Shown here piece after piece: positions 8,210-13,715 of a DNA stretch of 13,715 bases (its first letter is position 1; every line of letters begins with the position of its first letter). The stretch spans positions 1 to 13,715 of the forward strand of contig CAKUJA010000057.1 of the NCBI GenBank assembly GCA_934661135.1. The letters run 5' to 3'. This DNA is from an uncultured Oscillospiraceae bacterium (lineage in GTDB: Bacteria > Bacillota > Clostridia > Oscillospirales > Oscillospiraceae). The position numbers and the translations under genes are program-made. The notes under the pieces were generated by a model. The model saw nothing but the letters and a program-made list of their open reading frames with translations, had not been told where the DNA came from and ran no database searches.

Positions 8210-9117
8210 TATTGCTCGACCTCCTTTCTGCGCGTTGCGGCCTGCTGAATAAGCGCCAGCACAGCCACCAGGATGAAGAATACGACGGCCTTGGCCTGCG
8301 CGACGCCGTGGTACTTCTTATTGATATTGTAGGTGGAATAAATATTGAGCGCGAGAAGCTCTGTGACATTGACTTTTGCGCCGTTCTGGATGACGCTGGG
8401 CAGACCGCCGGTGAGGGCGAGGTTCTGGTCGAACAGCTTGAAGGAGTTTGTCAGTGTGAGGAAGGTGCAGGTGGTAATGGAGGGCATGACGTTCGGAATG
8501 ATGACCTTCGTGAGCGTCTGCCAGCCGGAGGCACCGTCGATCTTGGCGGCTTCGAGCATATCCTCGGACACGGCCTGCAAGCCGGCGATGTAGATAATCA
8601 TCATGTAGCCGATCTGCTGCCAGGCCACGAGAATCACAAGACCCCAGAAGCCGTAGGTGCCGCTGGCGGTGAGATAGGTGCTGTACTGCTTGAGAATGCC
8701 GTCGAAGATCAGACTCCAAATGTAGCCGAGCACGACGCCGCCGATCAGGTTCGGCATGAAGAACACGGTGCGGAACAGGTTGGCACCGCGCATCTTCTGC
8801 GTGAGCGCGTAGGCGATGGCGAAGGCCAGCACGTTGATGAGGATGATCGATACCACGGCAAAGGCCGCCGTATTTTTGAAAGCATTGAGGAAGCCGGGAT
8901 CATTCAGCGCTTTGGTATAGTTGGCGAAGTCCTGAAACACGGCGTCCTTCGGGGTATTGAAGTTGCAGAAGGACAGGTAGATGCCCTGAATGAACGGCCA
9001 GATGAAGCCGATACAGAAAGCCAGAAACGTCGGCAGAAGGAACAGCGGCGCCCACCTCCGCATGGGACGGCGGATCATATCGCTGTTGACACCGGCAAGG
9101 CTTTTACGTTTACGCAA
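8209..9117 (-). CDS. MalF-type carbohydrate ABC transporter permease
   Basis: A 302-residue permease of the MalF/CUT1 type. A basic N terminus is followed by membrane segments near 23-45, 84-106, 116-139, 157-180, 209-224 and 274-292. The EAA loop is EAAKIDGASGWQTLTKVIIP (189-208), and the sequence NLIGGVVLGYIWSLIF is typical. Start: the reading frame is open to 9225, but that stretch covers a repeat-like hairpin. TTG at 9117 is preceded by GAGGGA (9124-9129) at 6 nt and gives MRKRKSLAG, so it is chosen; ATG 14 residues later is a weaker option. It pairs with the MalG-type subunit. No ATPase gene is present in the window, as in Firmicutes systems that use a shared MsmX-type ATPase. Confidence 0.92.
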   Translation of the reverse strand: MRKRKSLAGVNSDMIRRPMRRWAPLFLLPTFLAFCIGFIWPFIQGIYLSFCNFNTPKDAVFQDFANYTKALNDPGFLNAFKNTAAFAVVSIILINVLAFAIAYALTQKMRGANLFRTVFFMPNLIGGVVLGYIWSLIFDGILKQYSTYLTASGTYGFWGLVILVAWQQIGYMMIIYIAGLQAVSEDMLEAAKIDGASGWQTLTKVIIPNVMPSITTCTFLTLTNSFKLFDQNLALTGGLPSVIQNGAKVNVTELLALNIYSTYNINKKYHGVAQAKAVVFFILVAVLALIQQAATRRKEVEQ

Positions 9118-9170
9118 AATGATTCCCTCGCTTTCAAGTAAGATACAATATAATATAGGCCTGAATGACG

Positions 9171-9229
9171 GCCATCTCGAGCAAGACAAAACCTTCGCCG
9201 GGCGAACGCTTTGTCTTACTCGCAATGGC
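9171..9229. repeat. Imperfect palindrome between binding-protein and permease genes
   Basis: A near-symmetric inverted repeat: outer arms GCCAT/ATGGC (9171-9175, 9225-9229), then CGAG/CTCG, AAGACAAA/TTTGTCTT (9183-9190, 9210-9217) and inner TTCGCC/GGCGAA (9194-9199, 9201-9206). It can fold over almost its full 59 nt. The form resembles small dispersed REP/MITE-type intergenic repeats, but only one copy lies in the window. It has no coding potential of its own. Confidence 0.55.
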
Positions 9230-9233
9230 AGTG

Positions 9234-9265
9234 AAAAGGAGGGACGGGCAGACGCCCGCCCCTCC
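9234..9265 (-). terminator. Intercistronic terminator/attenuator between binding protein and permeases
   Basis: A 12-bp GC-rich stem with one mismatch (9238-9249 with 9254-9265, 4-nt loop) is followed by four T on the minus strand. It lies about 30 nt past the binding-protein stop and before the permease genes. Such partial terminators commonly lower downstream expression, so that the binding protein is made in excess over the membrane subunits. The U-tract is short, so leakiness is likely. Confidence 0.65.
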
Positions 9266-9293
9266 GACTTTATGGTTTGCGGTTTTTCGGAAA

Positions 9294-10673
9294 TTAGCCG
9301 TTGACAACCTCGTATTCGATTGCCCAGCCGTCGACGAACGCGGAGACAACCTGCTGCCAGTTGGCATCGGACTGATCTGCGGAATAAGCAGCCAGCGCGG
9401 TGACAACGGTATCACGCCAGGAGTCGACGTTCGGGGTGTAGTTGAACGCCCAGGTCACAGCGTACTTGCCCTCGGAGAGGAGCTTGTTGCCGTCGACAAT
9501 GAACTTGTTGGAGGACTCGGGGCAGTTCTTGAACGGAACAGCGCCGAGCTGCTCAACATAGACTGCGGAAGCGTCGGGATCGGTGACGAGCCACACCAGG
9601 AAGTCCATGGAAGCCTGAATGTCTTCCTCAGAGGCCTTGGAGTTGATGGCCCAGCAGTTCTCGGTGCCGGAGCAGAGGGCAGCGTTTTCCTCGCCGTCTA
9701 CGCCGCAGTAGATGGGGATCATGGCCAGCTCATCGTCGGTCATGCCGGCTGCGATCAGGCCGGAGTATTCCCAAGTGCCGTTCTGATAGAAAACAGCCTT
9801 GCCTTCGGAGAACTCCGCGCAGGACTCGTCCTTGGTGGCGGAGCTCAGCGTAGTGGGATCAGCAGCGGAATCGTTGATGTAGAGATCCCAGATGTTCTTG
9901 AAGTTGTCGAGGTAAGCGCCGGTGATGGTGGCGGGCTGTGCGGTCACGCCGTCGTCACGGAACTCATAGTAGAGCGGCATATTAGCCAGATGGCCGGAGA
10001 AGCGCCAGCTCGAGGAGCCGTCGAGACCGGCAGCGGAGAATGCGTCGAAGCCGAGCTCGGAAGCACGGGCGTGGATGTCGTCAGCGACAGCCTTCAGGGA
10101 GTCGAAGTCCTTGATCTCGTCGAGAGAATGGCCAGCTTCCTCAAGGAGCTTGGTGTTGACGATGATGCCGAAGGATTCGTAGCAGTTGCCGATGGCCTTC
10201 AGCTCGCCAGCCTCGTTGTAGAGGTTGAAGGAGTCGGTATTCAGCTCATTGGCGATTGCGGTGCCAGTCAGATCCAGTGCGTAATCGTCCCAGTCAGCAA
10301 GGCCGGACATATTGCCGATGTTGAAGATGGTGGGAGCTTCGCTCTTGCCCATCTCAGCGGTCAGCGTGTCGGAGTATGTGCCGGAAGCGGCGGTGACGAC
10401 CTTGACGGAGACACCGGTCTTGGCGGTGTAGTCGGCTGCCAGCTTGGTGAGCGCTTCGTCGAACTCCGGCTTGAAGTTCAGGTAGTAGACCTTGCCGGAA
10501 GCGGTGGTCGCGGTGTCGGCGGCAGCGGTGTCGTCGGTCTTGGTTTCGGTTTCGGTGGTGTTGTCAGTGGTTTCAGCCGGGGCGGTATCCTTGCTCGTGT
10601 CCGCAGAGGACGAGCAGGCAACCAGACCGAGCACCATCACAACAGCCAGAAGCAGTGCAATCAGCTTTTTCAT
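9294..10673 (-). CDS. Carbohydrate ABC transporter substrate-binding lipoprotein (MalE-like)
   Basis: A 459-residue extracellular solute-binding protein, family 1. The N terminus MKKLIALLLAVVMVLGLVAC is a lipoprotein signal peptide with lipobox LVAC, giving Cys20 as the lipid-anchored first residue. Residues 21-59 form a Thr/Ala/Asp/Glu-rich flexible linker. The two-lobed binding domain begins at KVYYLNFKPEFDEALTKLA, with ADYTAKTGVSVKVVTAASGT close behind, a pattern seen in clostridial sugar-binding proteins. It would capture malto-oligosaccharides outside the membrane and hand them to the two permeases. ATG at 10673 has a good SD (AGGAGG) 7 nt upstream. It is the first gene of the operon, directly behind the promoter/operator. 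Family is certain; the sugar is inferred from malQ and glgP. Confidence 0.93.
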   Translation of the reverse strand: MKKLIALLLAVVMVLGLVACSSSADTSKDTAPAETTDNTTETETKTDDTAAADTATTASGKVYYLNFKPEFDEALTKLAADYTAKTGVSVKVVTAASGTYSDTLTAEMGKSEAPTIFNIGNMSGLADWDDYALDLTGTAIANELNTDSFNLYNEAGELKAIGNCYESFGIIVNTKLLEEAGHSLDEIKDFDSLKAVADDIHARASELGFDAFSAAGLDGSSSWRFSGHLANMPLYYEFRDDGVTAQPATITGAYLDNFKNIWDLYINDSAADPTTLSSATKDESCAEFSEGKAVFYQNGTWEYSGLIAAGMTDDELAMIPIYCGVDGEENAALCSGTENCWAINSKASEEDIQASMDFLVWLVTDPDASAVYVEQLGAVPFKNCPESSNKFIVDGNKLLSEGKYAVTWAFNYTPNVDSWRDTVVTALAAYSADQSDANWQQVVSAFVDGWAIEYEVVNG

Positions 10674-10720
10674 GTTGGTTCCTCCTAAATATCGTTTACT
10701 GGGGTCAAAATTGAGTGAAC

Positions 10721-10734
10721 TGGAAACGTTTCCA
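10721..10734. promoter_or_regulatory. Perfect 14-bp LacI/CcpA-type operator (cre-like)
   Basis: TGGAAACGTTTCCA is a perfect palindrome with the central CG typical of LacI-family operators. It also fits the cre consensus TGNNANCGNTNNCA at every fixed position. It lies about 8-21 nt downstream of the predicted start point, where a bound repressor would block elongation. Either the operon's own LacI-type regulator or a CcpA homologue could bind it. Confidence 0.8.
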
Positions 10735-10747
10735 AATCCACGGTCAT

Positions 10748-10753
10748 ATTATA
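10748..10753 (-). promoter_or_regulatory. -10 box of the maltodextrin operon promoter
   Basis: Minus strand TATAAT matches consensus, about 75 nt upstream of the binding-protein ATG. No good -35 box is found 16-18 nt upstream (only CTTTCT or TTTCTT), so the promoter may be weak or may need an activator. The operator follows directly downstream. Confidence 0.6.
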
Positions 10754-10849
10754 CTACAATTTTCGCAGGAAGAAAGTAAAAAATGTGCAATGCTGCAAAA
10801 ATCAGCGTTTTCGCCATGAAATGAAACGACAAATTGGCAATAATGACGA

Positions 10850-10879
10850 AGAATCGTCCCGCTGGAACGGGACGATTCT
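10850..10879 (-). terminator. Hairpin terminator after the SDR gene
   Basis: A perfect 12-bp stem (10850-10861 with 10868-10879, 6-nt loop) starts 6 nt past the SDR stop on the minus strand. The following tract is only moderately T-rich, so termination may be incomplete. It separates the lipid-type operon from the maltodextrin promoter. Confidence 0.65.
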
Positions 10880-10885
10880 GAAAAG

Positions 10886-11677
10886 TTATTTCGCGTAGAG
10901 TAATCCGACAAGCCAATTGAGCGTTTTGCACGGCAGGATGCGGGAGAGAAAATGGAAAAACTGGTATTGCAGGCCGATCGTGCGGATCGGCTTGCAGCCG
11001 CGGCGCATGGCGGTGTGTGCGACGAAGCGGCCTGCCTGCTCGGGCGTCATGCCGTTGCGCTCATCGCGCTCCATGCCGGCCACAGAGCGGGAGATGCGGC
11101 CGCCGTAGACGTTGTCACCGGCGTGATTTTTCTGGCGGGCGGCGGTGAAGCCGGTGCGGATGTCGCCGGGCTGCACGCAGCAGACCTGCACACCGAAGGG
11201 ACGAACCTCGTTGGCCGTGGCCATGGTGTAGGAGTTGATCGCGGCCTTGGAGACGGAATAGTAGGTCTGGAACGGGATGGGAATCGAGCCTGCGACGGAG
11301 CTGAGGTTTACGATACGGCCATAGCCTTGCTTGCGCAGGATGGGCAGGACGACGTGGTTCATACGCACCATGCCGAAGAAGTTGACGTCGAGCTGGCGGA
11401 TGGCGTCGGCGGTATCGGTGAACTCAACCGCACCGGAAATGCCGAAGCCGGCGTTGTTGATGACGACGTCGATGTGATCTTCGCGGGAGAGGACAAAATC
11501 GACCGCGGTGCGGAGCGTTTCCTCCTTCGTGACGTCGGCCTGAATGTGGACGGCGCAGTCGGTGCCGGCTTCGCGGCGGGACAGCTCATAGACGTGATAC
11601 CCGGCAGCGTGCATGGCCTGCGCGGTGGCAAGGCCGATGCCGGACGTACCGCCGGTGATGATGCAAACCTTGCTCAC
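10886..11677 (-). CDS. Short-chain dehydrogenase/reductase, candidate 3-keto-sphingoid base reductase
   Basis: A 263-residue classical SDR. The cofactor motif TGGTSGIG is at 8-15, with Ser33-Arg34 after the second strand suggesting NADP(H). NNAG is at 74-77, the catalytic serine lies in NLSSVAG (126/127), and the YxxxK pair is Tyr140/Lys144. The C-terminal tail FFHFLSRILPCKTLNWLVGL is hydrophobic with basic residues, which may hold it against the membrane. The start is GTG at 11677, overlapping the upstream stop by 4 nt (GTGA), with GGGGAGG as SD 8 nt before, so it is coupled to the aminoacyl-ketone synthase. Known pathway logic: serine palmitoyltransferase makes a 3-keto base that an SDR reduces. 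That pairing is the basis for the proposed role. SDR membership is certain, substrate inferred. Confidence 0.85.
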   Translation of the reverse strand: MSKVCIITGGTSGIGLATAQAMHAAGYHVYELSRREAGTDCAVHIQADVTKEETLRTAVDFVLSREDHIDVVINNAGFGISGAVEFTDTADAIRQLDVNFFGMVRMNHVVLPILRKQGYGRIVNLSSVAGSIPIPFQTYYSVSKAAINSYTMATANEVRPFGVQVCCVQPGDIRTGFTAARQKNHAGDNVYGGRISRSVAGMERDERNGMTPEQAGRFVAHTAMRRGCKPIRTIGLQYQFFHFLSRILPCKTLNWLVGLLYAK

Positions 11678-12864
11678 AGGTCATACCTCCCCAGAACCTC
11701 GGCGATGATGTCGACGGCTTCATCGATCAGAGCATGGGTGTGCGTGGCCATCAGACTGGTGCGGAGCAGACATTCGTGCGGCGCCGCCGCGGGCGGGAGG
11801 GAGGAATTGACGTAGACGCCGTGCTCGTAGAGATCCTTGGCAATGGTGAGCGTCGGAATTTCCTCGTAGGTGTAGATCGGGACAATCGGCACGCGCTGGC
11901 CGTTGGATGCGCGCATTTTGATGTGCTTTTCATCAAGCTTGGCGCGCAGATACAGCGCGTTTTCCTGTAAGGTGCGGACGCGATCCGGTTCGCGCTCGAG
12001 AATGCGCAGCGCGGTGAGCGCGGCGGCGCAGTTTGCGGGCGGAATCGAGGCCGAGAAGATAAAGGGGCGGGAGTTGTGGCGCACATAGTCGGCAACCTCC
12101 TCGCTTGCGGCCATGTAGCCGCCGAGAGAGGCAAGGGATTTGGAGAATGTGCCCATGTAGATGTCAACCTGATCTTCCAGGCCGTAGTAGCTGGCAGTGC
12201 CGCGGCCGCCCTCGCCGAGAACGCCGAGTCCGTGCGCGTCGTCGACCATGACGCGCGCGCCGTATTGCTTGGCAAGGCGGCAGATTTCAGGCAAGTTCGC
12301 AATGTCGCCCACCATGGAGAATACGCCGTCGGTGACAATCAGGCAGCCGGCATTTTCCGGTACCTTTTGCAGCTTTTTCTCAAGATCTTCCATGTCGTTG
12401 TGGCGGAAGCGGAGCATTTTGCCGTAGGAAAGACGGCAGCCGTCGTAGAGACTGGCATGGTTTTCCCGATCCATGATGACGTAATCGTGCAGGCCGACGA
12501 TGGCGCTGATGATGCCAAGGTTGGACTGGAAGCCGGTGGAGAACGTGACAATGCCGGGTTTGCCGAGGAACTTGGCCAGCTCGGCTTCGAGCGCAAGGTG
12601 GAGCGTCAGCGTGCCGTTGAGAAAGCGGGAGCCGGAGCAGCCGGAGCCGAATTGCTGATAGGCTTTTACGCCGGCTTCGATGACCTCGGGGTGCGTGGTC
12701 AAGCCGAGATAGTTGTTCGAGCCGAGCATGATGCGGCGCTTGCCCTCCATGATGACCTCAACGTCCTGCTTGGACTCGAGCGCGTGGAAATAGGGATAGA
12801 TCCCCAGCCGCTTGGCTTCAGCGGCAATGGACGGTTTTTCGCATTTTTCAAACAGATCAATCAT
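11674..12864 (-). CDS. Alpha-oxoamine synthase, serine palmitoyltransferase-like (PLP-dependent)
   Basis: A 396-residue PLP enzyme of the alpha-oxoamine synthase family (KBL, BioF, HemA, SPT), which condenses an amino acid with an acyl thioester and releases CO2. Family residues: GSNNYLGL near 48-55, GSGCSGSRFLNGTLTLHLAL at 73-92, NHASLYDG with the PLP-stacking His136, MVDDAHGLGVLGEGGRG with Asp208 and His211, and TFSKSLASLGG with the Schiff-base Lys242. Near the end, SSLPPAAAPHECLLRTSLMA carries the late Arg. Compared from memory with Bacteroides SPT, long stretches agree, notably GVFSMVGDIANLPEI, MGTFSKSLAS, RHNSRPFIFSASIPPA and the start GIYPYFHALESKQ. BioF or KBL are less likely because no biotin or threonine genes are near and an SDR follows. 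ATG overlaps the MarR stop (ATGA), and GGAG precedes it. The amino acid and acyl donor are not shown. Confidence 0.85.
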   Translation of the reverse strand: MIDLFEKCEKPSIAAEAKRLGIYPYFHALESKQDVEVIMEGKRRIMLGSNNYLGLTTHPEVIEAGVKAYQQFGSGCSGSRFLNGTLTLHLALEAELAKFLGKPGIVTFSTGFQSNLGIISAIVGLHDYVIMDRENHASLYDGCRLSYGKMLRFRHNDMEDLEKKLQKVPENAGCLIVTDGVFSMVGDIANLPEICRLAKQYGARVMVDDAHGLGVLGEGGRGTASYYGLEDQVDIYMGTFSKSLASLGGYMAASEEVADYVRHNSRPFIFSASIPPANCAAALTALRILEREPDRVRTLQENALYLRAKLDEKHIKMRASNGQRVPIVPIYTYEEIPTLTIAKDLYEHGVYVNSSLPPAAAPHECLLRTSLMATHTHALIDEAVDIIAEVLGRYDL

Positions 12865-13298
12865 AAATTGGCTCCTTTCTCTGTTTCAACGGTCTGCACA
12901 AGGGCCTGCATGACGCGGTTCGCCGTGGCGAGCTCCTCCGGAGAGAACTGCGTGCCGAGTGAATCGACTGCGTCGCGGAGCGCCTGCTCGTTATCGTCGT
13001 AGTAGGCATTGAATTTTCCGGCAGTCTGCAAGCAAACCTCGCGCCGGTCTTTGCCGGGGACTTTGACAAGATAACCCTTGGCAACCAGACTGTTGACCTT
13101 GTAGGTGGCGTTCGGCTGCGAGATGCCGAGCGTGGCGGCGAATTGACCGAGCGTCGGGCGGCCGAGCAGGTGGATAACGTCGGCGGAAAATGCTTCGGTA
13201 GCGCTGAGACTGCCGGTTTTCTCGCGCAGCGTGTGGAACATCTTCTTATAGCTCTCCAGCCGCAGCCAGTTTTGCAGGCGGAGAATCCACTGAACCAA
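12861..13298 (-). CDS. MarR-family transcriptional regulator
   Basis: A 145-residue winged-helix regulator of the MarR type. The N-terminal helices (about 1-45) and C-terminal helices (about 105-140) would form the dimer. The helix-turn-helix is TLGQFAATLGISQPNATYKV (49-68), ending in VNSLVAKGYLVKV, and the wing holds the conserved DRREVCLQTAGK (84-95). Start: the frame is open to TTG 13316, but TTG at 13298 lies 7 nt after AAAGGAAG and is preferred. The stop overlaps the synthase start by 4 nt. As first gene of the operon, with a palindrome at the promoter, it probably represses its own operon. Some MarR proteins (FabT) control fatty-acid genes, which would fit lipid-linked control here; the ligand is unknown. 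Confidence 0.88.
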   Translation of the reverse strand: MVQWILRLQNWLRLESYKKMFHTLREKTGSLSATEAFSADVIHLLGRPTLGQFAATLGISQPNATYKVNSLVAKGYLVKVPGKDRREVCLQTAGKFNAYYDDNEQALRDAVDSLGTQFSPEELATANRVMQALVQTVETEKGANL

Positions 13299-13324
13299 GT
13301 GCGCACTTCCTTTCAAAAATTTAT

Positions 13325-13338
13325 ATAAAAATTTTTAT
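13325..13338. promoter_or_regulatory. Perfect 14-bp AT palindrome, candidate MarR operator
   Basis: ATAAAAATTTTTAT lies at the predicted start point of the MarR-SPT-SDR transcript, directly downstream of the -10 box. A bound MarR dimer would block initiation. AT-only palindromes also arise by chance in such leaders, so the role is inferred from position. Confidence 0.5.
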
Positions 13339-13344
13339 GAAAAG

Positions 13345-13373
13345 AGTATAGTGTGGGAGAGGGGATTTGTCAA
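13345..13373 (-). promoter_or_regulatory. Sigma-A promoter of the MarR-SPT-SDR operon
   Basis: Minus strand: -35 TTGACA (13368-13373), 17-nt spacer, -10 TATACT (13345-13350). This is close to ideal and lies about 47 nt upstream of the preferred TTG start. The strong core promoter next to a palindrome suits control by repression. Confidence 0.85.
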
Positions 13374-13501
13374 CTAAAAATTGTGCATAGTTTCTTTTGG
13401 TGTTTTTCAGAAAAAGGAGAATGGACGGCTGAAGGCTAAAATTTTCTGAGAAAATTCTGGGACTGCGGTTGGCACTGTGCCCGCTTTCTTTTCTTGGCAG
13501 A

Positions 13502-13550
13502 TTGAACCCGTTCTTTTCTTTCTCTGCCAGAAAGAAAAGAACGGGTTCAA
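13502..13550. repeat. Perfect 22-bp hairpin
   Basis: Arms 13502-13523 and 13529-13550 are exact reverse complements around a 5-nt loop. Neither strand shows a T-run directly after it, so it is not a standard terminator. The preceding stretch 13480-13500 partly repeats the left arm and ends TGGCAG, which can pair with CTGCCA (13524-13529) across the loop, giving a competing fold. Confidence 0.7.
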
Positions 13551-13570
13551 AAAGCGTGTTATTGGATGAG

Positions 13571-13596
13571 AAAAAGCTCCCTCGGAGAGGGAGCTT
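13571..13596 (-). terminator. Rho-independent terminator for a gene beyond the right edge
   Basis: A 10-bp GC-rich stem (13574-13583 with 13587-13596, 3-nt loop) is followed on the minus strand by a run of T (13571-13575, partly inside the stem). It implies a minus-strand gene entering from the right, and it separates that gene from the MarR operon. Confidence 0.65.
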
Positions 13597-13652
13597 GAGG
13601 CTGTCAAAAAACGCTGGAATGCAGTTTTGCAACAGAGTCGCAGGGGAAGAGT

Positions 13653-13675
13653 GAAGGGGGCAAAGCGCCCCCTTC
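13653..13675. repeat. 9-bp GC-rich hairpin
   Basis: GAAGGGGGC (13653-13661) and GCCCCCTTC (13667-13675) pair around a 5-nt loop. The tract following on the minus strand is only weakly T-rich, so a terminator role is doubtful; it may belong to the same repeat cluster as its neighbours. Confidence 0.45.
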
Positions 13676-13694
13676 GCGTTCAATCAAGCAGTTT

Positions 13695-13715
13695 TTCAAA
13701 CTTTATAAGTTTGAA
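13695..13715. repeat. 9-bp AT-rich palindrome at the window edge
   Basis: TTCAAACTT (13695-13703) and AAGTTTGAA (13707-13715) form a stem with a 3-nt loop. It ends exactly at the window edge, so its full extent and whether a T-run follows cannot be seen. Confidence 0.5.

Larger units (their letters stand above)
13374..13715. other. Gene-free, hairpin-rich intergenic stretch
   Basis: No credible gene is seen here. A 120-codon minus-strand frame runs through it, but it crosses the MarR promoter and several perfect inverted repeats and has no family features. Besides the hairpins listed separately, a small palindrome AATTTTC/GAAAATT lies at 13440-13456. The density of inverted repeats suggests dispersed intergenic repeats and transcription end signals rather than coding sequence. 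Confidence 0.6.

Noticed and set aside
8212..9141. Plus-strand open frame of 309 codons opposite the MalF-type permease
   Set aside because: It is His/Asp/Glu-rich antisense of hydrophobic membrane segments and has no start signal.
9130..9170. Possible separate promoter just before the MalF-type gene
   Set aside because: A TATATT/TATTAT-like box exists on the minus strand, but no -35 box is found at 16-18 nt, so a promoter is not supported.
9165..10688. Plus-strand open frame of 507 codons opposite the binding-protein gene
   Set aside because: The opposite strand encodes a complete lipoprotein with signal peptide and SD; the antisense frame is low-complexity Gly/Val-rich and begins inside a palindromic repeat.
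10749..10931. 60-codon minus-strand frame between the SDR gene and the maltodextrin promoter
   Set aside because: It overlaps the SDR end, the terminator hairpin and the promoter region, and has no recognisable product.
13321..13683. Minus-strand open frame of 120 codons in the hairpin-rich region
   Set aside because: It runs through the MarR promoter, a terminator-like stem and perfect inverted repeats, has no SD and shows no family features.
1..13715. CRISPR array, tRNA or rRNA genes, transposase or integrase
   Set aside because: No regularly spaced repeats, no tRNA-like cloverleaf or rRNA sequence, and no transposase motifs were seen.

Overview
The window is GC-rich, densely packed bacterial DNA with short AT-rich intergenic promoters and strong Shine-Dalgarno (SD) sequences. 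Several genes appear to start at TTG or GTG. A DUF1934/YwiB protein, a Firmicutes-type MalEFG importer without a visible ATPase, and a cre/LacI-type operator together suggest a high-GC gut clostridium of the Oscillospiraceae/Ruminococcaceae kind. The taxon is inferred from style and gene content, not from a marker gene.

Layout. Positions 1-505 (+ strand) hold the 3' end of a gene that looks like an arginine-repressor C-terminal piece, overlapped by a DUF1934 gene. Everything else is on the minus strand and is described here from high to low coordinates, which is its direction of transcription. At 13374-13715 there is a gene-free stretch full of hairpins, including a terminator for a gene beyond the right edge. 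At 10886-13298 lies a three-gene overlapping operon: a MarR-type regulator, an alpha-oxoamine synthase closely resembling bacterial serine palmitoyltransferase, and a short-chain dehydrogenase. It has a consensus promoter with an AT-rich palindrome at the start point and a hairpin terminator at the end. At 4835-10673 lies a maltodextrin operon: binding lipoprotein, an intercistronic hairpin, two permeases, a LacI-type regulator and 4-alpha-glucanotransferase (malQ). Its promoter carries a perfect 14-bp operator. At 2372-4702, glycogen/maltodextrin phosphorylase (glgP) has its own near-perfect promoter and a strong terminator. At 648-2222, a D-aminoacylase-type amidohydrolase has its own promoter and terminator and converges on the DUF1934 gene.

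How the genes work together. The binding protein and the two permeases would import malto-oligosaccharides, probably powered by a shared ATPase encoded elsewhere. MalQ would re-size the chains and GlgP would phosphorolyse them to glucose 1-phosphate. The embedded LacI-type regulator probably acts on the operator in front of the binding-protein gene. Next to this is the most unusual element: an alpha-oxoamine synthase plus reductase pair, the minimal gene set for making a sphingoid-like long-chain base (acyl donor + amino acid to 3-keto base to 3-hydroxy base), under a MarR-type switch. Sphingolipid synthesis is best known from Bacteroidetes and some Proteobacteria, so this operon in a clostridial setting is the main candidate for something undescribed.
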